Source of the DNA: Notospermus geniculatus
Lineage: Eukaryota > Nemertea > Pilidiophora > Heteronemertea > Lineidae
Length of the DNA: 64,000 nucleotides
Direction: 5' to 3'
NCBI GenBank assembly: GCA_002633025.1
Contig: NMRB01000481.1
Span: 50,548 to 114,547, forward strand
Both the position numbers and the translations under genes were made by a program. Below are positions 33,305-44,642 of the stretch, one piece after another. Position 1 is the stretch's first letter; each line of letters opens with the position of its first letter. The notes below the pieces were generated by a model. That model was not told where the DNA came from. It did not search any database and was given only the letters and a program-made list of their open reading frames with translations.

Positions 33305-33475
33305 ACAGGTGTAACGTTTTTTAGTGTGGCTCCTGTGCCAGTGTGACTGTGACGGAATAAGCTGCGACTTGACAATGGGCGACACACATAGAGAAACAGC
33401 GAGTCCGTTTCCCAGTGTGTTCCCAACAATGGGAATCACACAGAAAAATGGCCACACTTAAAAACGTTACACCTG
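33305..33475. repeat. MITE, aggtgtaac family, with long ends
   Basis: It begins caggtgtaacgttttttagt then gtggc, and ends gccacacttaaaaacgttac then acctg, so the terminal repeats extend about 24 nt. It contains gacggaataagctgcgactt as in other members. Confidence 0.8.
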
Positions 33476-33547
33476 TGGAAGAATAAAATTCGTCTCGAAA
33501 TAATTCCATTTAAGCACGTACAGGAATATCCTGATGATAGGATGCCG

Positions 33548-33660
33548 GATGTCAACTTCCACAATTTCGCAAATTTTCGACCCCAACAAATTTGCGGAAT
33601 TTTGGAAGTTGACTTCCTAAAAATCATCATTTTGTGTGTCGACTTTAATTGTGCTCTCTC
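33548..33660. repeat. cgaccccaac-repeat copy with short arms
   Basis: gtcaacttccacaatttcgc pairs with gcggaattttggaagttgac around a central ttttcgaccccaacaa. It is followed by ttttgtgtgtcgactttaat, the terminus seen in the other copies. Confidence 0.65.
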
Positions 33661-33839
33661 TTACAGGAATGTCTTAATATAGATGTATATAGTATACGGT
33701 CTGTTTATTATGTATTATAGCATGCATGATACATCCTACATACAGAGATTTAAACAGAAATCAGTGCTAACAGCTAAAAACATACTTAGTGCAAGTGCGA
33801 AAGTGCATACTGGTATGAGTATACCCAAAATTTGATAAT

Positions 33840-33971
33840 AGGGAGGTTGAGATCAGAGACTTATCACGGATACGGATCGAAATGTACACAAAATTAATTT
33901 GTCCTCGTTGTACAGAATTCTATCCGTACATGTATAAGGATCCGTGGTAAGTCGCTGATCTCAACCTCCCT
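33840..33971. repeat. Inverted-repeat element flanked by TA
   Basis: The left arm is gggaggttgagatcagagac then ttatcacggatacgga. The right arm is ggatccgtggtaagtcgctg then atctcaacctccc. A TA dinucleotide flanks both ends, the target preference of Tc1/mariner-type transposons. Confidence 0.75.
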
Positions 33972-34762
33972 AATCTAGTTTTGGTACACCGTATGAAACC
34001 CACACTGACCAAACGTCTCATATTATTTAGCCTCACACAGAGAGTCAATCAACGCACAGATTTCCTCTTTCCCCAAAAGATCATGGATTGCTTCTTCTTT
34101 GAAGTTTGCCCCTAACCGTTCTAATTTACCTTGACCCACTTGCCATGTTTAGAACCACTACTTGTGTCGATGACGATGTTTCACAAACAGATATCACGAA
34201 AAACTACGACAGCGAATCAGGAAATCAAGGAATAATTTAATTACCGGATCAAAGACAGATCGACCGAACTTCGAAGCTGAGCAAATCTGAGAGAATTAAT
34301 TAGTGGGTTTCGTGCTGCGAGTTTGCGTTCCTAATATGAGTCGTTGGATATTGTACGTTGTCATTTATTTTAATAACGAATAAAGGATTGGAATGGTAAA
34401 GAAAGATGTTGCAGGTGGTGGGAGAATATTCGATCGGATGGATGCGTTGTAGACGCATAATAAATCAAAGAAAGAGACACTCTAATCGTTATTTTAGGGA
34501 TTCGAGACCTAAAAAACACCAGCTTTGATTTGGCCGACACGTGTTTCCTTAGGGGGTACTGTTTTTAGGCTTCCAAGAGTTTCTTTTTTTACCCCGATAA
34601 CATTCCCTTTACATTTCATTTCCCTTATAACCGGATATTGACAATGAGTTAATTCGTTTTCCCAGACCTGTTGCCGCCACCTTTGGTTAGAAACGAACCG
34701 TTCTTCATGTGTGTGGAAATGACGAAGAATATAAACCTGTCGGTAGATTGTGACAATATAAC

Positions 34763-35191
34763 CCGGTGTAACGGTACAGAGTGTCCCCCTGTAAAAAGCA
34801 GGGGCGGATCCAGGATTTCGGAATAGGGGGGGCCGGACACCGTCAGCCGCAGGCCGACGGAGTCGCAAAGCGAGCGCCAAAGGCGCGAAGCCACGATTTT
34901 GAATTCTAGATGCGCTTAGATACGATTTCCAAGCATCTGGGGGCATGATTTCCTCATCTATTTGCTCATTTTTTCGGAGTAATTGACCCATTTTTTGTTG
35001 GTCTTCCAAAAATAGGGGGGGGGGGGCGCGGCCCCCTGGATCCGCGCCTGAAAAGTGTCCACTTCTATTGTTGAATGACGGAATAAGCGGCATGACTATA
35101 GAAAACCAATCCCCAGAGATTAGAATGTAACAATAGGATCTTTTGTTCCTAGAACAGTTTTTCCTGGGGACATTCTTTCCCTTTACACCTG
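34763..35191. repeat. MITE, ccggtgta family, split by a second element
   Basis: The outer element begins cccggtgtaacggtacagag and ends cctttacacctgg. It is interrupted after ctgtaaaaag by a 252 bp element and resumes aaaagtgtccacttctattg. The uninterrupted relative at 926-1092 reads gtaaaaagtgtccgcttcca there. Confidence 0.8.
34799..35050. repeat. Nested element with caggggcggatcc ends
   Basis: Ends are caggggcggatccaggattt and the complement ggatccgcgcctg, a terminus reported widely in animal non-autonomous elements. The centre has G-runs. Flanking aaaag on both sides may be a 5 bp target duplication. A 228-codon minus ORF (34509-35195) reads through it and is not credible as a gene. Confidence 0.8.
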
Positions 35192-35361
35192 GCATTGTCC
35201 ACGGGATTATACATTAGAAGGTGTCATCGTTTATAGTCCGTTTCGTTCTCATATCTTTTACCATCTTATTCAATGTAAGCATTTTTTCAAACTCTTGGAT
35301 ATAAGGTTGATATGGCAATATATACTTATGACTACCCAACATTCGAAATGGGGAACCTCCT

Positions 35362-35649
35362 AGGCCGTAGCTAGCTTTTTTCGCTAGGGGGCATTTTAAG
35401 CAAACTAGCTGACCGGACGTAGACTTGGCCTTCGAGCGCCAAAGGGACGTGTTTTGCGGGGGTCTGGGGGAAAAACTTTGAAAATTAGAAGCTCTGAGAT
35501 GCGATTTGATGTCAATTTCCTGCTTTCTGTGACGGGAACAATGCTGATCTTTTATCCCATTTGATTTTGATGAAAAAAAATTTTTTTTGAACAATTGGCC
35601 TGGGGGGGGCATTTGCCCCCCCCCCCGTCCCTATGCTAGCTACGGGCCT
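35362..35649. repeat. Element with aggccgtagctagc ends
   Basis: The left end is aggccgtagctagcttttt and the right end is atgctagctacgggcct. A run of G and a run of C lie near the right end. It looks like a non-autonomous DNA element of about 288 bp, 170 bp from the previous one. Confidence 0.75.
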
Positions 35650-36874
35650 GTTATATACCCTCACGCAGTTACATGTACCAGAGGCATCATGCATGACAAT
35701 TTGTTTACATTTTGAGCCCATTATAATTGGAAAGAAATACTAGAAATGGTAAGAAAATAGTTAGAAACGTAATAAGAATAAAGTGAAACGTTAAACCTTT
35801 CTAACTATTTTTCTCAATTTCTTTTCCTCATTTGGAATCTTTCAGTTTCTGCTGTTCGTTCCAGATCGCCAGGCGCGGCGCGAGGTTTTTCAGCTTTCTC
35901 ACTGTTCGATCGTAATTTGTTATGAGCTCGAAGCGATTTTACTGTCGGTTTTCATGGACGTCGGTGAGAATTGATCCTAATTTAACCATCAATCAAGTTA
36001 AACATCTACCATACAAGGCCAGAGAGATAATGATGTCACTTAATTACGCATTCCATTGGTCACCCTTCGACTGACGTTTATTAATTGCCTCATTTGACAG
36101 GATGACCTTTGCTGACCAAATCATGTCGAAGATATTTGTCTTGACCATGTTATTCACCAGCGGAAATCCCTTTGGCACTAAATGATCATAATATTGCATG
36201 ACCAAGCAATGTACGGGCGCCGCCGGAAATGAAAGGGCCAGACGTAGTTAGCTTTCCTCCGAGTATAAGTAACAACGGATGATTGCTCCCGCGGCTGATC
36301 ATACAGCAACATTTACATAAGCCGCGTCTTAGACGCGAGAAAATACACCTGAAAATGACTGACTAGTGATGTTAACGACCGATTAACACCTGGGCCCATT
36401 TTGTTCAAAAAGTAGATGTATTTGTCATAACGTGATGTGACAACCATCTTGGCGTTTATCTCCATCAGTCAAGCCCACTGCAGGTAAAAAACGCCACGCT
36501 ACAGAAAACGCCAAAATAGCACAACTGGTGTTTTTAACAACCCAGCCCCGAAGATTGTGCAATTCAGTCAATATTTGTTTTACAAGAATTATTTTAAAAA
36601 TAGGTGTAGATAAACGTCTACCAGTGAAGTGAAAGAGCGGTGCTAGGTATAGATTTAAGCCTATACGGTGTGTATATGTGGGTGGTACCGGAAGAGGTTG
36701 TTGCGCTGAAGCTGCGAAAGTTCGTTTGCACTAAATAATGTGTTGCAGGAAGCAAATCGCGTCTACAGAAAACAAGTGCCAAATTCTGAAATAGATGAAA
36801 AAGAGAAACATGAATACTAGGCCAAGTAGCTGAATTGATAGACTGCAATAGTTGTACCTGAGGTTTGTGACGTG

Positions 36875-36914
36875 CATTCTGCAGATGGGCTGTGAGCAGC
36901 CCATCTGCAGAATG
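36875..36914. repeat. Perfect 18 bp hairpin next to an N
   Basis: cattctgcagatgggctg and cagcccatctgcagaatg flank a 4 nt loop, directly before the ambiguous base at 36915. Confidence 0.8.
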
Positions 36915-37758
36915 NCCGCTTTGTCGACAACCCCAGCAAATCGTTGCCACTGGCTCTTTTCTCGCCCACTGCGATTTTACTTCTATTCAAAAGTTTTGGC
37001 TCGCACTGTTGATCCCCGAGGCGACCCAAAAAAAGTTCCATTTACTAGAAACTTAGCACCTGTAGGCTCGCATCCACGCATGTGCCCACAGGTTTTTTCC
37101 CGCACATTAGCTACGAAAGACAATTGCATCGGAAGTGTCTTCCTGTATTTAAGAAATGCATGTTTTCTTATACTTTATTGGAGCTGAATGAAGCCGAGAA
37201 AGACCCCACGGCGACGAAAGACGACAGAACTAGTTGGACATCAAACACGATAATATAAAGGTGCCTAGAGAGACGGTTACATATCACTAAATGAGAACCT
37301 ACAGGGAATAGAATCCTCCCCGACCAAAAAAAACACAACTATCCTTTGACATCGCTAATTTTCGGTGGGCATACGATTCCACGTTGGATTCCAACGTGCT
37401 GGTGGCTTTGACATCCAAGGTCTCGATACTTTCCACTACTTCAAAGAAAAAAACTACATGTATTTGCAACTCAGTATCGTTGGCTTCCACGTCCTTTTTT
37501 TACCCACGCAAAAAGTCGGCACTGCACTTTGACCTTTGGATGTTGCAGAAACTGTCCGTCGAGCACCTACATGTATATACCGTATACTTCCTTTCTAAGA
37601 GGTAACATACACCAATATCGATGGTGCGTCCCTTCATTGTACTTGGCGTGGACCATACCATCCATGAAAGTCAATTAGGCCTACCTTTTCACAAAGCACC
37701 CGTAACTTTAAGGACACGCAGATCTTTTTGTCAGGCTGATAGTGAACAATGGTTTCTC

Positions 37759-37872
37759 AGGGCCCATATTCATAAAGTACTTAAAGTCTAAGTGTGACAC
37801 TTATCTTTTGTTCAACACAAAAGATAAGTGTCATACTTTGACTAAAGTATGTTTATGAATATGGACCCTGGG
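37759..37872. repeat. Foldback element, attcataaa family
   Basis: The outer ends are cagggcccatattcataaag and tttatgaatatggaccctg. The centre pairs gtgacacttatcttttgt with acaaaagataagtgtcat. The whole 114 bp can fold into one hairpin. Confidence 0.8.
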
Positions 37873-37932
37873 CCTTGATATGGGCTTAGCCGAATAATTC
37901 AAAACAGTAGGCCTAGGTGCACCGGTCGCATT

Positions 37933-38053
37933 GGCTGATATTCATAAAAGCTAGCAAATGCTTTTGCTTCAAGTTTTGTAATGCATTTACATTGGACCTT
38001 GCTGTGCAAATCTTAAGTAAAAGCATTTGCTAACTTTTATGAATACCGGCCAT
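37933..38053. repeat. Foldback element, attcataaa family
   Basis: ggctgatattcataaaagct and gcaaatgcttttgcttcaag pair with cttaagtaaaagcatttgc and ttttatgaataccggcc. A related full copy is at 46914-47035 and a left half at 45153-45195. Confidence 0.8.
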
Positions 38054-38458
38054 TGCCTGTGACCTCTTAGAAAGGAAGTTGCGATATTTGCTTTGATTGG
38101 TCAGACCGACCGTGATTACTGCAGACAGCGATTCGGCTCCGGCAGGCATTCCCTGTCATCAAGCAGCCGTAGTGATTATCGCTGTCATTAGCTATCCTTT
38201 TTAGCACCATGGCGTGGAGAATCCCACGCAGTAGCCCAAGGCAGTAGCCTGTATTCTACTGTATACCTGTATACCGTCGTTCATGTAATCTAAGACGTGG
38301 TGGGACTTCGTCGAGACAAACAGCACAAAGTGATCAAATACACCACTGTAATCGTTGATGCGGTTGGCTTGCTGAATTCATGACAGCAACGACCAAGGAA
38401 TATTGACCAATGAGCAACGCTGGCTCTTACCCTCCTGGCGCGTGTAATTCTGAAGTAC

Positions 38459-38622
38459 TTAGTTGATTTTCTTCTTTTTGTAAGATTTTAATTTGGAGGT
38501 ATGTAACGTTTCGTTGTTTCCAAGTTCCATCACAATAATATTCCCTGTTTGGCTTGCGAAATACACGTAATTTTGACTGACTGTCGGTTCAGTAGCTGCT
38601 TCAGTCTTCTGAAAACAGGTTC
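38459..38622 (-). CDS. Candidate terminal exon of an unrecognised gene
   Basis: After a plausible acceptor (gagatttcttttag) a minus-strand frame entered in phase 1 encodes 53 residues and a stop. It includes the stretch NYVYFASQTGNIIVMELG and ends in a lysine-rich tail KSYKKKKIN. The Y-V-Y-F-A-S-x-T-G-x-I pattern resembles one blade of a PQQ/WD-type beta-propeller, but that is only an impression. I found no upstream exon and no polyadenylation signal nearby. This could equally be chance. Confidence 0.3.
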
Positions 38623-39226
38623 CTAAAAGAAATCTCCGAGGAAGCAACGGAGCCGAGTGAAATGACCTCAGTCGATGGCCTGCTGCAGAAACAAGCGAAG
38701 AGTAGATGAGTGGAATTCTGATGCAAGGCCAGGGAATGACGTGATAGGCGCAATTTGAATTGCACACATCACGGCAACATGAAAGAGAAATAAGTAGAGC
38801 ATGCATGTATTATCTTAGCCTTTTCGATAAGCAAACAAATGTAATATGACAGATTTCATATTTTGATTTACAATCAGACGCCGACTTTCACCATTTCCAA
38901 ATCCCAAACGTGCTTATGCAACTAAGAATTTAAATCATCAAAACAGGGCGATTACCAATGTTTGTGTAGTTGCTACACTGAAAAACTCTGATTCGTCAAA
39001 ATGACGAACTTAGGTTCGTTTTCCATTTATCACCAAACTGAGTACCTAATTCGTCAAAATGACAATCCACGGTTCGTCATTTGGACGAACCTTGTGTTAG
39101 AGATTGTTTGAGATACATGTACAACAAGGGTTTGTCAAACTGTCTTCGCCATTTCGCCTATAGGATTAAACAGAAGTCCGCCGACCCATACTTGACGTGG
39201 TTCTCGTATTTTGAGGGAATACGGGA

Positions 39227-39369
39227 ACCAGGGCCCAGTTGCACAAAGAATCTTAAGTCTAAGAAAAAACTTAAGTCTGAAATGAAGCCATCTGATTTGC
39301 TGAAACCTGGTCACATGATGACTTAAGTCAAACTTTAGACTTAAGATTCTTTGTGAAACTGGGCCCAGG
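39227..39369. repeat. Foldback element with gggcccagtt ends
   Basis: accagggcccagttgcacaa and agaatcttaagtctaag pair with cttaagattctttgtgaaac then tgggcccaggt. The centre has a further acttaagtctgaa / gacttaagtc pairing. Confidence 0.8.
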
Positions 39370-40158
39370 TCAAATTTTGGTCGGTGAACTTCTGCTGCTG
39401 CAAAGCAAATTGTCGGGTGGTCACGTCTTCGTCAGTTTTTAATTATACGTTACAGACATGACAGACGTGCATTGTGTCACCTTTTGTGGTTTAAGGGACT
39501 AGAACTTTATGGAAAGTGCAACACGGGAGTTCATAGGGGCCTACCCTACAGTGTCATGATGCTGGCAATCACTCTACAGAACCAGCCAAACTCAAAAGAG
39601 ATGCGATTCGCCCACGGACGTCGGTCATGTGACAGTCGTCGCTCAGGAAATTACTTAATCTCGTATGGAAGGAAATGAATCCGCACTAATGTCATAGCCC
39701 TCGGGGAAAAAGAATTCCAGAGGGTTTGACAAGTCCAGTTGTTTCTTTTCTACAAGACGCATCCTGAAAGTACCTCAGGAACAGAACAGACTTATCGGAT
39801 TAGGCCTAGAAGTAAAGTAATTGCAATAAAAGCGAGTTTTTGTCTCTTACATGACAACATTGCACACAATAACCTAGTTCGAGGTTTTTCCTTACTTCTG
39901 ACGAACTACATGTAGAGGCCTTTTAATCAGCTTCCGGAAGGAGGGAAGGTAGGCTACATGTAGACCTACAGACCTTTTCAGAAAAATGGCTCACAGCTGT
40001 CACAATGACATCAGAAGCTGAACTAGGCCGCTGGCACGCCAAGCTTGTCAAGCGGGCCATGAGGACAAAAGTTAGGTAAAAGAGTTGTCGGAGTGGATGC
40101 GTTTGGTAGTCTTATCCCATGCTTGGACAGTGAATGGCCACGACGCCACGTGGGAGGA

Positions 40159-40223
40159 CAAAGATGGTGGCCTACATGTACTATATAGTTCTAGAACTAC
40201 ATGTAGTAGGCCACCATCTTTGT
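40159..40223. repeat. Palindrome, about 65 bp
   Basis: acaaagatggtggcctacat and its complement ending ggccaccatctttgt enclose gttctagaac. It includes acatgta on both sides. Confidence 0.8.
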
Positions 40224-41026
40224 TGGAAAGGTAGGGACGTAGTGCTTCAGTATGACTGCTTCGGAGTCAAACATGTCATGGGTCTCCCAGACGTGGTGCA
40301 GAAAACAGAATAAATTACCAATGTAAGAAACTGTTTATAACCAGGAACCACAAACGCATCCTTGGATCTCTAAAACTTCCCTTCGATTTCACCGACTCGC
40401 CAAGATAGAGTCGCCTTGGGTTCTAAGAAATAAAGACGACTGAGCTGTTCCTACAGGTCTACTTAAACACGACTATTTACATGTAATACATGTTTTGCCT
40501 CGAGTAGTTGTGTGACGGTAATGTTAGCTATCAATCCCTCCGGTGAAACAACCAATATCTCCATTATCAACCACGAGCGGGAGAAAATTGATGGCTCTTC
40601 CGAGAGAAATTGGTATCAACAACTACAAGATTATCACAGGCCATTTGTCACTTGTTATTGACATGTATTATTGTTCTTATATGATAAATTTCACGCCGAG
40701 ATTTTACAAGGGATTGTTCGGAGGTGATCAACAAGCAGATTATGTGAGGAATGCTGATACATGTATATGATGGCAGAGATCATAAAGCACCACATCGCAG
40801 TTAGGGTCACAGATATGAAGCCTGCCTTTGCCACGTGCAGGCTCTTCCAATGCGCGGTTACATATGTGCATGTAGGCCTACGTGTACGTACATGTAGGCA
40901 TATTCACTGGCAAAGCACCGTGTTCAAAGCCCGTGCAATAACCACTGTAGGCCTACAGTTGGACAATACGACCACTCAAAACTGCAGCCAGAAGTCCTAA
41001 TCCTAAATCGGCATTACATAAACCAA

Positions 41027-41078
41027 CTGTTTCCAGTTCACCGACGACGGGGGCTGTTTCCAGTTCACCGACGGGGGG
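41027..41078. repeat. 27 bp tandem repeat running into the gap
   Basis: ctgtttccagttcaccgacg occurs at 41027 and 41054, a period of 27 bp with a G-run, and the second copy ends at the N run. The gap probably hides more copies. Confidence 0.75.
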
Positions 41079-41365
41079 NNNNNNNNNNNNNNNNNNNNNN
41101 NNNNNNNNNNNNNNNNNNNNNNNNNNNNNNNNNNNNNNNNNNNNNNNNNNNNNNNNNNNNNNNNNNNNNNNNNNNNNNNNNNNNNNNNNNNNNNNNNNNN
41201 NNNNNNNNNNNNNNNNNNNNNNNNNNNNNNNNNNNNNNNNNNNNNNNNNNNNNNNNNNNNNNNNNNNNNNNNNNNNNNNNNNNNNNNNNNNNNNNNNNNN
41301 NNNNNNNNNNNNNNNNNNNNNNNNNNNNNNNNNNNNNNNNNNNNNNNNNNNNNNNNNNNNNNNNN
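41079..41365. other. Assembly gap of 287 N
   Basis: A run of unknown bases lies between a 27 bp G-rich tandem repeat on the left and an A/T-rich palindromic repeat on the right. Confidence 0.98.
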
Positions 41366-41515
41366 CTAGGTAAGAATTAAATACTACAATAATTATTACC
41401 TAGGTAAGAATTAAATACTACCAAGGTAGTAAATAATTATTACCTAGGTAAGAATTAAATATTACCATGGTAGAAAATATTTACTAGCATGGTAGTAAAT
41501 AATTACAGCATGGTG
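41366..41515. repeat. A/T-rich palindromic tandem repeat
   Basis: Units of ctaggtaagaattaaatact occur at 41366, about 41399 and about 41443, alternating with taccaaggtagtaaataatt and taccatggta palindromes. The spacing is about 33-44 bp, and the array likely continues into the gap. Confidence 0.75.
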
Positions 41516-42324
41516 GATTTATGGCAGGGACGGCTTGCGATATTCCTCCAGGTCTGAAATCTTCCCTCCCGATGTCTACCAAATATCCTCGTGTCTATTA
41601 TGGAAGGAATGAGACGTGACAAGGACACTGACTTTGGCAAATAGAAGACCCTTTCAACTCCCTTGACGTGTCGGGAGATAAACAACGTTACATGTACGCC
41701 CGATCATGTGAGATGTTTGGCTCATGTGACGCCCGAGAAAACACCACGCTATGGTGAACGGGATCTGTTTCGATGATGCATTTGTTCGTATTCCAAGTTT
41801 CTGATATACTCAATCACCGAACCTCTGCGTCTACAGTCTTTGATTGCTTGTCTATTAAGCCTCCGCAGCAAAAGCGGGGCGAGGTGAGGGCGACATCAAG
41901 CCGATATCGCCTGGTCTGGTGGATGGCGAGATGATCGGTGGTGAATAGATCGCTTGCTTTTCCCCCGGTTCGCTACTGGCTGAATGCGCGAAATGTTTTT
42001 GTCTCTTTGGGTCGGCGACCACTTTCCATCAACCAATCAAAATACCATTCTTGTCGCGATGACAGAGCCGAGCACCACTTTTTGTTGGACCTGCAGTGCA
42101 CGAGGAAGAAACCTTAGAATACAATCAGCAAAAACTTCCGCGAGGTTCATTCACCTGAAGAGCAATCGCAGTAACTCCTGCTCGTCTACCGTTTGTCTTC
42201 TTTCACTGAGAGATTTGTTCTGGCACTGAACTTAAGCCGCTTATCATCCTGACACACCGAAGTTTTCGACTACACAGATAACAATTAGATTTTTTTCCCT
42301 TTTTTCGCTCAATGTGTCATATTA

Positions 42325-42491
42325 CCGGTGTAACGTTTTTGAATGTTCCCAATCTGTGAGTGTTCCTTTCTATTGTCTGACGGAATAACCTGCGACTTGA
42401 TAATAGGTGACACACAGAGGAACGCGTCGATCTATCCAGTAAACAATACGGGGAAACACTGACATGGAAACACTGGCAGATACCACACCTG
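42325..42491. repeat. MITE, aggtgtaac family
   Basis: It begins ccggtgtaacgtttttgaat and ends cagataccacacctg. The gacggaataacctgcgactt core and two aaacactg words are as in the copies at 13191 and 15561. Confidence 0.75.
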
Positions 42492-43151
42492 TATTTAAAA
42501 ACCTTGAAGGTTATCCTTTTTCTAAACTGATAGTCAAGTCAAAGTTTTCCCCTTTGCGCCAACAATATTTTTGCAATGATGACTCGATCATCCTTTCAAA
42601 TATATAGATTTTTAAAATGGCAATTTTCAAGTTCGACTTTACAAGAAGCAGTCTTTTCAGTAGGAGCGAAGTGAGGGAGCGGAAGATAGCGGCTGCGTAG
42701 GCAGTATCTAGGGAGGCTACTGTCAACTACACATGGTGAATCGGACCGCAGGAGGGTTTGAAAGCTGAATCGTTCATGGGAATACATTAGTACTTTGAAA
42801 GATCCGTCATCACTGGTATAAAGGCACAGCAAATTAGTTTTGGGATGAGCCGACGTCGTGGCTTATATTATATCCATCTTTGAGAGCCATTTAGTTTTGA
42901 AACATGAAGGTGATTTTTAACCAATTGCAACACATATGACTTTGACACCCGAGTCTTAATTTCCAATGAGACACTTTCAAAGCGTCCTTTTGAGATCATC
43001 TACAAAGCGTTAGTTAGATTAAGAGGATTAACGAATTCCCAAAGAGCTTTTGATGGGCATTTGGGAGTGACTTATTCACCACAGGCTTCTTGAGTTGTAT
43101 CCTGTACGCGGTTGCTTCGCGTCCCTTGATGCAAACATGGCGACATCGATA

Positions 43152-43228
43152 GTAGAGTTTTCGCCAAACCCCGAAACGCCATCGCCAATTTCGTATGGCC
43201 TAACCGGGCGCTTGCGAACCTCCCTTAA
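43152..43228. repeat. Hybrid of two MITE families
   Basis: The left half is tagagttttcgccaaacccc then gaaacgcca (the family of 31860-31987). The right half is tggcctaaccgggcgcttgc then gaacctc (the family of 15697-15810). Each family normally has matching ends. Confidence 0.7.
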
Positions 43229-44145
43229 TGACCGGAGTATCGCCAAGAACAGCAAATCTCGTTACTCTTATCAATCGAAGGCGAAGAGCTCTCTCGGAGG
43301 TTGTTGACCGTTCTTGATGAAGGCACGACTTCGACTAGTCCACTTTCGCTAATTAGCTTGATTACACTATAACAGCTGCTTTGCCCATCTTTTGAGGCAG
43401 GTGCAGATTTGTCCAGGGATCGAATAAAAGTAACTGATGGAACGAAGTGAAGAAATCGAAACCCGTTTTGCGTGTCTTAATTCGATTGAAGATCCGTCGA
43501 TTACGATGTCTGTGTGACAGAAGTTAGGGCCTAGATCTACCTCCCCTGGAAAAATGCCATCGTTCGTTGACGGATGGCAAAGCCGTGTGGGTCCCAAATC
43601 TCAAAATTTCCAAAAAATGGTAGGTCTACAATGTTCGGCGGCCATACTGCCCGCCTGTGTTCTTTGTCACGGCATTGAGGGCCTTGGTAAAGAACACGAC
43701 GGTGCCGCTTAAGCCGTAAATGTACCCGTTATTGTTATAACACACGCCAACGTCAATTTCATTACCGGTATCCCTTATCCTCGGCAAGCCAGTGGTTAGG
43801 ACGACGAACGATTATGTTACATGTCGACTAATTGCTACACCCAATCCCTCCTATAATACCGGGAGATTATTTCTATTCCACAAGGCCTCCGTCATGTGAA
43901 ATGAACAGTGCTTTTGGTCACGTGACGCACAATTCTGTATTCCTCTCACTTTCTATGCTGATTGGTTGAATTTAGGTTCTTCCGTTGAGCTTTATGGATG
44001 GATTTGGCGGTCGGAAGAAATCAACTGAGCTGTAGAACAGATGCTACCAAACATTCAAAAAAGGGCGATGTTACAAAAAATCCAAGGTTGTTTTGTGTGA
44101 TTGGTTTTAAAAACCCAGAATTAGTTTTACTTAGCGTTACTAATG

Positions 44146-44642
44146 CAGGTGTAATATCTACTAATACAGTGTTCCATCTGTCAGTGTTTCCCGAATTGTT
44201 TGGGTACACAGGGGCTTGAATCAAATGGTGAAAAAGGGTTAAATGTGTTGGGATATTACCACAGAGGGTGTACCACCCCAAAATAACACCCACATGAAGT
44301 GGGTGTAGAACGAAATCACTTCTTCGTTCTACACCCACTTCATGTTATGTTGGGGTGGTACACCCTCTGTGGTAATATCCCAACACATTTTAACCCTTTT
44401 TCACCATTGATTCAAGCCCGTGTTTGGGTATCGCTCACTGTTAGAATGATCGACACGTTCCAAGTTGCAGCTTATTCCGTCAGACAGTAGTAGGGAACAC
44501 TCACAGACGGGGGTAAATAAAAAATTTATAGAGAAATTTCCATCGCACCATTACCGTTGTCACCATTCTCAAACCATAATACTCAAACCATAATACATGT
44601 ACTCAAGTCCACAGACGGGGGACATTCAAAAACGTTACCCGT
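44146..44642. repeat. MITE, aggtgtaac family, with nested insertions
   Basis: It begins caggtgtaatatctactaat and ends aaaacgttacccg. The ttattccgtcagacag core of this family is recognisable in reverse. It is expanded by the element at 44207-44422 and by one arm of the inverted pair 44514-44612 / 45061-45142. Confidence 0.65.
44207..44422. mobile_element. hAT-like MITE with 8 bp target duplication
   Basis: A 216 bp element begins cacaggggcttgaatcaaat and ends ttgattcaagcccgtg. Its whole length folds back, pairing attaccacagagggtgtacc with its complement. It is flanked by an identical 8 bp word, tttgggta (44199-44206 and 44423-44430). An 8 bp duplication and CA-G-rich ends are hallmarks of hAT transposons. 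No ORF. Confidence 0.8.

Noticed and set aside
34509-35195. Longest open frame, 228 codons, minus strand
   Set aside because: It reads through two nested MITE-like elements, including G-run sequence, and resembles no protein.
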